From NCBI GenBank assembly GCA_022865445.1, contig JALHSX010000131.1:1-5973 (forward strand): DNA of 5,973 nucleotides. The letters run 5' to 3'. Origin of the DNA: Thermoplasmata archaeon. GTDB lineage: Archaea; Thermoplasmatota; Thermoplasmata; UBA10834. Below the pieces are notes generated by a model. The model saw nothing but the letters and a program-made list of their open reading frames with translations, was not told where the DNA came from and made no database searches. Positions 1-3,998 of the stretch are shown here, one piece after another (the first letter of the stretch is position 1; each line of letters opens with the position of its first letter). Position numbers and translations under genes: made by a program.

Positions 1-165
1 ATCCTTCCAGCCAGCCTTCTTGCTGGGGACGTGCATCAGGACGCTGACAGTCGAGTTGACGTCGTCCTTCACTCCGACTATCTTGAGGACCTTGAGAGCC
101 ATGCCCACGGTGATGTGGTCTATGACCGTGCCGTTCCTTATCGGAGTGACCTTGAACTCCTTCAT
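1..165 (-). CDS. pyrI: Aspartate carbamoyltransferase regulatory chain PyrI, N-terminal part (cut by window edge)
   Basis: PyrI is the regulatory chain of aspartate carbamoyltransferase; it binds nucleotide effectors and holds the catalytic trimers together in the cytoplasm. The 55 visible residues carry the family's N-terminal allosteric-domain signatures: NGTVIDHI at residues 11-18, followed by ALKVLKIVGV, and VPSKKAGWKD at 46-55, the last resembling the conserved VPSKKxGRKD segment. The C-terminal zinc-binding domain, with its four cysteines, lies beyond position 1 and cannot be checked. The ATG overlaps the TGA of pyrB in an ATGA arrangement, which points to coupled translation and balanced chain production. 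The only upstream purine run is GGGGGGA inside the end of pyrB, a poor ribosome site, which also fits coupling. Identification is confident; whether the gene is intact is unknown. Confidence 0.95.
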   Translation of the reverse strand, partial: MKEFKVTPIRNGTVIDHITVGMALKVLKIVGVKDDVNSTVSVLMHVPSKKAGWKD

Positions 166-1097
166 TTCAATCCCCCCAGGACAAGGCCGAGGAGAGCCAT
201 CCTGACAGGCACCCCGTTGAACGCCTGGTCGAAGTACTTCGCGTGAGTGGTCGCGTCCACCTCGGGATCTATTTCGCCCACCCTCGGGAGCGGGTGCATT
301 ATGATCAGATCATTCTTGACGTCTTTGAGGAGGTTCATGTCTATCCGATACATGCCGGCGACCTTCTGGTATTCGGCTGGGTCGGGGAACCTCTCCTTCT
401 GGATCCTGGTCACGTAGAGCACATCCGCGTCCTTGATCACATCATCGAGTGAGCTGCTGATCTTCGGCTTGTGCCCCATCGACTCGATCTGTTTCAGATG
501 CTCCTTCGGGATCTGCAGCGTAGGGGGAGCCACGAATGTCAGTTCCGCGCCGAACAAAGCCAGCGCCTCTGAGAGCGAGTGGACGGTCCTGCCGTACTTG
601 AGGTCCCCAACGATCACGACGTTGTTCCCCTCAATCTTCTTCTTCTCCTTCCTTATCGTGAACAGGTCAAGCATGGTCTGAGTCGGGTGCTGTCCTGCCC
701 CGTCGCCGGCATTGAGCACTGGTTTGTTCGCGAAGTGCGCAGCCAACCTGGCCGCACCCTCCTGTGGGTGCCTCAAGACGATCACATCGCAGTAGGAGTC
801 GACCATGCGGATCGTGTCCGCGAGGGTCTCTCCCTTCGCGACGGATGCTCCAGTCGGCTGGTCGAATCCGAGAACCCTTCCGCCTAGACGAGTCATAGCA
901 GCGTCGAAGGACAGCCTCGTCCTCGTGGACGGTTCATAGAACAACGACCCCAAGACGTGCCCCTCCAAGAGCACGCTCCTTTCCTCGCCTCTAGCGATAG
1001 GCACCATCTTCTCTGCGAGTTTCAAGACATGCTCGATCTGCTCCCTAGAAAAATCACGGATGGAGACGACGTCCATCCCCTTGAACCCTGCTGACAT
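162..1097 (-). CDS. pyrB: Aspartate carbamoyltransferase catalytic chain PyrB
   Basis: PyrB joins carbamoyl phosphate and L-aspartate to give N-carbamoyl-L-aspartate, the committed step of pyrimidine synthesis. The 311 residues match the usual catalytic-chain length. Visible active-site motifs, numbered from the ATG, are STRTR at 57-61 (carbamoyl phosphate loop), SVAKGET around 85-91 (the lysine that reaches into the neighbouring subunit's site), RHPQEGA near 109, HPTQT at 137-141, DLKYGRT around 165-171 and HPLPR at 268-272. Both the N-terminal carbamoyl phosphate domain and the C-terminal aspartate domain are complete. A TTG at 1100 would add one residue, but I prefer the ATG at 1097 because a TATA-like box is centred about 26 bases upstream, so the transcript probably starts at or next to this ATG. 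The stop overlaps the pyrI start by 4 bases, indicating an operon. Confidence 0.97.
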   Translation of the reverse strand: MSAGFKGMDVVSIRDFSREQIEHVLKLAEKMVPIARGEERSVLLEGHVLGSLFYEPSTRTRLSFDAAMTRLGGRVLGFDQPTGASVAKGETLADTIRMVDSYCDVIVLRHPQEGAARLAAHFANKPVLNAGDGAGQHPTQTMLDLFTIRKEKKKIEGNNVVIVGDLKYGRTVHSLSEALALFGAELTFVAPPTLQIPKEHLKQIESMGHKPKISSSLDDVIKDADVLYVTRIQKERFPDPAEYQKVAGMYRIDMNLLKDVKNDLIIMHPLPRVGEIDPEVDATTHAKYFDQAFNGVPVRMALLGLVLGGLK

Positions 1098-1117
1098 CAA
1101 GAACCTAATCTTTTGTC

Positions 1118-1136
1118 GGCATATAAGCTTCTCGAT
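1118..1136 (-). promoter_or_regulatory. Archaeal TATA-like promoter of pyrBI, probably leaderless
   Basis: On the minus strand the sequence reads GAGAAGCTTATATGCC, with TTATAT at 1126-1121 and a purine-rich GAGAAG just upstream that could serve as the TFB recognition element. The box centre is about 26 bases from the pyrB ATG at 1097, the usual archaeal distance from TATA box to transcription start, so the mRNA would have almost no leader. No ribosome site is visible before the ATG, which agrees. Confidence 0.6.
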
Positions 1137-1161
1137 TCCGAAAGCTCAGGCGCATTGGTTA

Positions 1162-1190
1162 GGGTTCAAGGGAATCACGCCCAAGAACCC
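1162..1190. repeat. Imperfect inverted repeat between the terminator and the pyrB promoter
   Basis: GGGTTCAAGGG at 1162-1172 faces CCCAAGAACCC at 1180-1190 across a 7-base spacer. Nine of eleven positions pair; the two central ones do not. It lies about 35-65 bases upstream of the pyrB TATA-like box and just past the T-rich terminator of the preceding operon. It could be an operator for a pyr regulator, or an RNA hairpin at the 3' end of the upstream transcript. Nothing in the sequence decides between these. Confidence 0.55.
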
Positions 1191-1194
1191 ATGG

Positions 1195-1218
1195 AAAAGG
1201 AAAGTTGAAAAGAAAAGG
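1195..1218 (-). terminator. T-rich archaeal-type terminator after the four-gene operon
   Basis: The minus strand carries CCTTTTCTTTTC followed closely by TTTCCTTTT, beginning 28 bases after the stop codon of the 111-residue membrane protein. Archaeal RNA polymerase stops at such U-rich tracts without needing a stable GC hairpin. A similar tract follows the 324-residue DUF3494 gene. Confidence 0.6.
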
Positions 1219-1246
1219 TTTTCGTCGGAGTCCAATAAATCTTGCA

Positions 1247-1582
1247 TCACAAAGGACCCACGACCGTAGGCAATATGTAGCCCACAAAGAAGGCGACGAT
1301 CCACACGACGATCGCTACTCCGAGTGACTTCCACCAGCCCATGCTGTAGAGGCTACCGAGCGCCAGCAGCCAGACGAATCCGGCCACCAATGCCGCTAGA
1401 AGCCCTTCGCCCAGGAAGTAGTATGCCAGGGCGTAGATGACAGCCCCAACCAGGGCAGCCAATATGGCCGTCCCTATCCCTTCCTTCTCTTCAAACATCT
1501 TCGTGATCACGTAGATGATGATGGTCGAGACGATCAGCCCGACGAGGAAGAAAATCAATGCCTCTTCAAGTGATACGGACAT
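1247..1582 (-). CDS. Small four-span membrane protein, function unknown
   Basis: I do not recognise a named family. The 111 residues are almost entirely hydrophobic and suggest four membrane segments, at about 8-28, 36-58, 60-81 and 86-108. They are separated by a short charged loop (KMFEEKEG, 28-35), a tight turn with GEG at 58-60, and GWWK at 82-85. The N-terminus MSVSLEEA is acidic and there is no cleavable signal or soluble domain. Glycine and alanine are frequent in segments 2 and 3, consistent with close helix packing. The ATG is preceded by GGTGATGG about 6 bases upstream, a good archaeal ribosome site. The gene begins 14 bases after the 39-residue basic gene and is last in the operon, with a T-rich terminator behind it. 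Its role may relate to anchoring or exporting the DUF3494 protein encoded first, but that is only inference from position. Confidence 0.8.
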   Translation of the reverse strand: MSVSLEEALIFFLVGLIVSTIIIYVITKMFEEKEGIGTAILAALVGAVIYALAYYFLGEGLLAALVAGFVWLLALGSLYSMGWWKSLGVAIVVWIVAFFVGYILPTVVGPL

Positions 1583-1596
1583 GTTTCCATCACCAC

Positions 1597-1716
1597 TCAG
1601 GTCTTCATGATCTTCTTGCCAGTCTCACGTCCCTTTACAGGGCCGCGTCCACCGGCGGATTTCTTCGCGCGATTCTTTGCTGCTGTCATTCTTCCGCCTC
1701 TGCTTTTCTTTGCCAT
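1597..1716 (-). CDS. 39-residue highly basic small protein, function unknown
   Basis: The frame begins with MAKKSRGGRM and ends with GRETGKKIMKT. It contains nine lysines and five arginines against one glutamate (E31), plus many glycines, and has no hydrophobic segment. Such a composition suggests a nucleic-acid-binding or otherwise polyanion-binding peptide, possibly in the ribosomal or nucleoid class, but I cannot assign a family. Evidence that it is translated: the ATG is preceded by a full GGAGGTGA (1730-1723) with a 6-base gap, the strongest ribosome site in the window. The gene also sits between two translated-looking genes with short spacers, 28 bases from the 47-residue gene upstream and 14 bases from the 111-residue gene downstream. 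Standard annotation length cut-offs would probably miss it. Confidence 0.78.
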   Translation of the reverse strand: MAKKSRGGRMTAAKNRAKKSAGGRGPVKGRETGKKIMKT

Positions 1717-1722
1717 TCCTTG

Positions 1723-1730
1723 TCACCTCC
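1723..1730 (-). promoter_or_regulatory. Strong ribosome binding site of the 39-residue gene
   Basis: GGAGGTGA on the minus strand is a near-complete complement of the archaeal 16S rRNA 3' end and lies 6 bases before the ATG at 1716. It is the main reason to accept this short gene and to choose this start. Confidence 0.8.
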
Positions 1731-1744
1731 AATTCTTTTCGATT

Positions 1745-1888
1745 CTACCTGATCTTTATGACTCCCATTAGGATCAAGACCACGATGGCTATTGCTATCG
1801 CACCAAGGGCGCCAAATATGAACCAGCCTACCAAGAATGCGATCACTGAGCCCAACCCAATGTGAGACCATTGCACGGTTATTGGCAC
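1745..1888 (-). CDS. 47-residue single-span membrane protein with GTG start, function unknown
   Basis: The frame starts at GTG and reads (M)PITVQWSHIGLGS, then one long hydrophobic segment at roughly residues 11-43 rich in Ala, Ile, Val and Gly, ending with the basic tail IKIR. The hydrophobic stretch is long for one helix and might form a tight hairpin, with GALGA near residues 26-30 as the turn. The start is supported by GGAGG at 1902-1898, overlapping the stop of the preceding DUF3494 gene, 9 bases before the GTG. An ATG at 1895 opens a competing 69-residue frame, but that product looks like random sequence whereas this one has a coherent membrane-protein profile. It lies 13 bases after the 277-residue gene and 28 bases before the 39-residue gene, so it is probably co-transcribed with both. 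No family recognised. Confidence 0.72.
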   Translation of the reverse strand: MPITVQWSHIGLGSVIAFLVGWFIFGALGAIAIAIVVLILMGVIKIR

Positions 1889-1897
1889 TTCGCATCG

Positions 1898-1902
1898 CCT
1901 CC
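1898..1902 (-). promoter_or_regulatory. Ribosome binding site of the 47-residue gene, overlapping the upstream stop codon
   Basis: GGAGG begins with the last base of the TAG stop (1904-1902) of the 277-residue DUF3494 gene and lies 9 bases before the GTG at 1888. The overlap suggests that ribosomes ending the first gene feed the second. The site decides the GTG start. Confidence 0.65.
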
Positions 1903-2735
1903 TACTTCCCAACGGTATTGGCGTCCAATGAAACCGCTGATTGCGCCAAGGCCATGCCGGTCAGCGTTGCGCCGGTATTCAGCACAATCGCCGTTTGACA
2001 CAGTATGATTCCTTGCATGGCTGCCGTCGTTCCAATGGTTGCTTGACCTGCGACCTGCCAGAAGACGTTGGCAGCCACTGCGCCGCCGCTCAGAGTGATA
2101 TGGGCGCCGTCCGCCACTTCTAGGTTCTGCGCTATCTGGAAGATCCATACATCATTTGCGGCACCTGAAAGAGTGACACCAGCTGCAGATATTATGAGTC
2201 CGGTGCCCCACTTGTAGAGACCGGGAGCAAGCGTCATCGAAGTGACGTCTCCTGCACCCAGTTCAGTCTGATCAGGGTTTGTCCGTCCAGCTGCGTCGGT
2301 GTACGCGGTCTCCATGTCGCTTACAGCCGCAGTCATTTTGGCTGGCGTCGGAGGAGTGTAGTCGGGTGCATACACGCGTCCAGTCACTAGAGATGATGTC
2401 GAGTATGTAGCCCCGCTAGCATATACCAATCCAAATCCGGTTATGAAAGATGCAGCAGCTGGACTAATCCCAACATCTCCAACAATCGAGGTGGTTCCTG
2501 TGGTTGAGATCCCTGTTTTTGCCAGAATCACAAAATCGTCAGCCGATCGAAGGTTTACAATCGCTGGCCCAGCTCCTGTCCCGTCACTGCCACCGCGATC
2601 TCCAGTTCCGTCTGACTCGTTCCCTGTCATCCATATATACCCTGCCCCAAGTCCTACGACTACGAGAGCAATCACAATAGCTGCAGCAATCAACGCTGTT
2701 CTCTTCATTGCCGGCTTCGGCTTACTAGCTTCCAT
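1902..2735 (-). CDS. DUF3494 (ice-binding-like) surface protein, N-terminally anchored paralog
   Basis: Residues 1-11 are polar and basic (ending PAMKR), 12-35 form a hydrophobic segment, and 37-57 are a Gly/Asp/Ser/Thr-rich linker. The rest, about 59-275, is a DUF3494 domain (Pfam Ice_binding, a beta-solenoid fold). Family marks are GDVGISPAAAS at 86-96, AYTDAAGRT at 144-152, LAPGLYKW at 169-176, VWIFQI at 196-201, NVFWQV at 223-228, GIILCQTAI at 242-250, and NTGATLTGMALAQ at 253-265 leading to LDANTV. There is no clean signal-peptidase site after the hydrophobic segment and the protein ends right after the domain, so I infer an N-terminal membrane anchor with the domain outside the cell. 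Some DUF3494 proteins bind ice; others are thought to be adhesins, and neither role can be read here. It is the first gene of a four-gene operon and a paralog of the 324-residue neighbour. The ATG at 2735 is favoured over M10 by a TATA-like box about 26 bases upstream. Confidence 0.88.
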   Translation of the reverse strand: MEASKPKPAMKRTALIAAAIVIALVVVGLGAGYIWMTGNESDGTGDRGGSDGTGAGPAIVNLRSADDFVILAKTGISTTGTTSIVGDVGISPAAASFITGFGLVYASGATYSTSSLVTGRVYAPDYTPPTPAKMTAAVSDMETAYTDAAGRTNPDQTELGAGDVTSMTLAPGLYKWGTGLIISAAGVTLSGAANDVWIFQIAQNLEVADGAHITLSGGAVAANVFWQVAGQATIGTTAAMQGIILCQTAIVLNTGATLTGMALAQSAVSLDANTVGK

Positions 2736-2755
2736 AGACTATGGATATGCCAGCA

Positions 2756-2812
2756 GCCAATATACCGTTATTTCAACATCACTGACAATTTGCTGAAGGA
2801 TTTGATGCAAAT
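2756..2812 (-). promoter_or_regulatory. Promoter and conserved upstream block of the 277-residue DUF3494 operon
   Basis: On the minus strand CGGTATATTGG places a TATA-like box at 2764-2759, about 26 bases from the ATG at 2735, so the transcript is probably leaderless. The 52 bases from 2761 to 2812 match 44 positions of the block at 3943-3994 upstream of the paralog. At the far end is a perfect palindrome, ATTTG-ATG-CAAAT (2800-2812). Conservation of the non-coding block is best explained by shared descent plus retained regulation. Confidence 0.65.
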
Positions 2813-2890
2813 TCAAGTGGCGGTGGAGACTAGCCGAGATACTCGCCGCCCATAACTTGGCGATAGAAGTCTACCATGCGATCTAGGATG

Positions 2891-2922
2891 AAGATAAGAA
2901 ATTACGAAAAAGGAAAAGGTTT
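2891..2922 (-). terminator. T-rich archaeal-type terminator after the 324-residue DUF3494 gene
   Basis: The minus strand shows CCTTTTCCTTTTTCG and then TTTCTTATC, starting about 15 bases after the TGA at 2936. There is no strong hairpin. It resembles the tract at 1195-1218 and would separate this gene's transcript from the downstream operon. Confidence 0.6.
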
Positions 2923-2935
2923 GGGATCAGAGAAC

Positions 2936-3910
2936 TCACTTCTTCTGATTCCTGACTTTGCTTACTATCGCTACGACAAACACCATGCCGACCAAGGGAA
3001 TCAGAATTTGGGAGAATTCCGGTATCGGGTTGACTGGAGTGGTGCCCGGCGGTGCGACGGCATTGGCGTCCATTGTAACCGCTGTCTGCGCCAATGCTCT
3101 ACCCTCCAGCGTTGCTCCGTTGTTCATCACAATCGCTGTCTTACACAATATGATTCCCTTCATGACAGACGTCGTTTCAAGGGTAACTTGACCGGAGACT
3201 TGCCAGAAGATGTGGGCAGGATCTGCGCCGCCGATTAGAGCAACAGCGGTTCCGCTGGCCAACGTTAGACCCCCATTTATCTGGAGGATCCAGATATCGC
3301 TTGCGGTGCCCGAGAAGGTAACACTACCAGTAGATACTTGAACCCCGGTTGTCCAATTGTATAGACCAGGAACGATTGTCAAGCCTTCGATATCTCCCGC
3401 GGCGCCACTGTTGATTTCATCGGGTGTTATCCGGTTGGCTGAGTCATTGTACGCAGCCATCATGTTGCTTACAGCTGTGATCAGGTTGGATGGAGTTGGA
3501 GAAGCGTAGTCGGATGCATATATGCTTCCACTCACGATAGATGATGTCGAGAATGTGCCTAAGCCATCCAGTACCAGTCCAAATCCAGTCATGTCACTTG
3601 CAGCAGCGGGACTAATCCCAAGATCTCCAGTGACATAGGTGCCCGCCGTGGCTGTGATTGCCGATGCTGCTAGAATCACATAATTGTCAGCTGCTCCAAG
3701 GTCTACTGTCGGCGGACTAGCATATGCCGCGGCTGGACCTATCGCATTGAAGCCCAGAACAACCATCATTGGAACAACAATCATTGAGATCAAGATCGCA
3801 GGCCAGTATCGAGCATGATCTGCTCTCTTCCCAAGCCTTGATCCAACAACTGTGCGCTTTCCGGCTATACCATTTTCCTCTACAAGTGCCAATTTCATAC
3901 TCTCCTGCAT
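2936..3910 (-). CDS. DUF3494 (ice-binding-like) secreted surface protein with PEF-CTERM-like tail
   Basis: The 324 residues comprise an unusually long basic n-region (1-35), a hydrophobic signal core at about 36-56 with a likely cleavage after AAAYA (64), and a DUF3494 beta-solenoid domain at about 67-286. Next come a Pro/Thr linker (287-295) and a C-terminal tail: PIPEF at 295-299, a hydrophobic span at 301-317 and the basic end KVRNQKK. That tail resembles archaeal PEF-CTERM surface-sorting signals. Domain marks are GDLGISPAAAS, AAYNDSANR at 152-160, IVPGLYNW, IWILQI, HIFWQV, GIILCKTAI and NNGATLEGRALAQ. The mature protein should be fixed to the outer face of the membrane or envelope, with adhesion or surface interaction a plausible but unproven role. 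It is about half identical by eye to the 277-residue paralog downstream. The ATG at 3910 is chosen because AGGT lies 6-7 bases upstream and a TATA-like box about 33 bases upstream; M5 is an alternative. Confidence 0.9.
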   Translation of the reverse strand: MQESMKLALVEENGIAGKRTVVGSRLGKRADHARYWPAILISMIVVPMMVVLGFNAIGPAAAYASPPTVDLGAADNYVILAASAITATAGTYVTGDLGISPAAASDMTGFGLVLDGLGTFSTSSIVSGSIYASDYASPTPSNLITAVSNMMAAYNDSANRITPDEINSGAAGDIEGLTIVPGLYNWTTGVQVSTGSVTFSGTASDIWILQINGGLTLASGTAVALIGGADPAHIFWQVSGQVTLETTSVMKGIILCKTAIVMNNGATLEGRALAQTAVTMDANAVAPPGTTPVNPIPEFSQILIPLVGMVFVVAIVSKVRNQKK

Positions 3911-3940
3911 GTTTTACCTACTTCAGGATGTGCCCTGGTC

Positions 3941-3994
3941 GTTATACCGCTATTTCAAAATCATTGACAATTCAATGAAGGATTAGATACAAAT
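3941..3994 (-). promoter_or_regulatory. Promoter and conserved upstream block of the 324-residue DUF3494 gene
   Basis: The minus strand has CGGTATAACG with TATAAC at 3946-3941, about 33 bases from the ATG at 3910, predicting a leader of under 10 bases. The block 3943-3994 matches 2761-2812 at 44 of 52 positions. It reaches to within 4 bases of the stop codon of the upstream regulator gene, so the whole intergenic space is promoter. Confidence 0.62.
3961..3978. repeat. Perfect inverted repeat with 7-base arms in the DUF3494 upstream block
   Basis: TCATTGA (3961-3967) and TCAATGA (3972-3978) pair perfectly around a 4-base spacer. On the minus strand the second arm is followed by TTTT, so it could be a weak intrinsic terminator of the regulator gene as well as a protein binding site. 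The arms are not preserved in the corresponding block at 2779-2796, which weakens the operator idea. Confidence 0.45.
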
Positions 3995-3998
3995 CTAG

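Noticed and set aside
1098..1100. TTG just before the pyrB ATG as the start
   Set aside because: It adds only one residue; the ATG at 1097 is the better codon and fits a leaderless transcript start.
1686..1895. Minus-strand 69-residue frame from an ATG at 1895, competing with the 47-residue GTG gene
   Set aside because: Its product has no membrane or domain profile and overlaps the 39-residue gene out of frame; the ATG is only 2 bases from the GGAGG. The GTG frame gives a coherent membrane protein.
2443..2796. Plus-strand 117-residue frame
   Set aside because: Antisense shadow of the 277-residue DUF3494 gene and its promoter; proline-rich composition typical of antisense frames.
2830..2877. 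Minus-strand 15-codon frame (MVDFYRQVMGGEYLG) between the DUF3494 genes
   Set aside because: It looks protein-like but is very short, has no ribosome site, and has no matching upstream remnant. It could be a leftover from the duplication, which I cannot show.
1902..3910. Calling the two DUF3494 proteins antifreeze proteins
   Set aside because: The domain name comes from some ice-binding members, but the family is also found in organisms that never meet ice, and ice binding cannot be read from these motifs.
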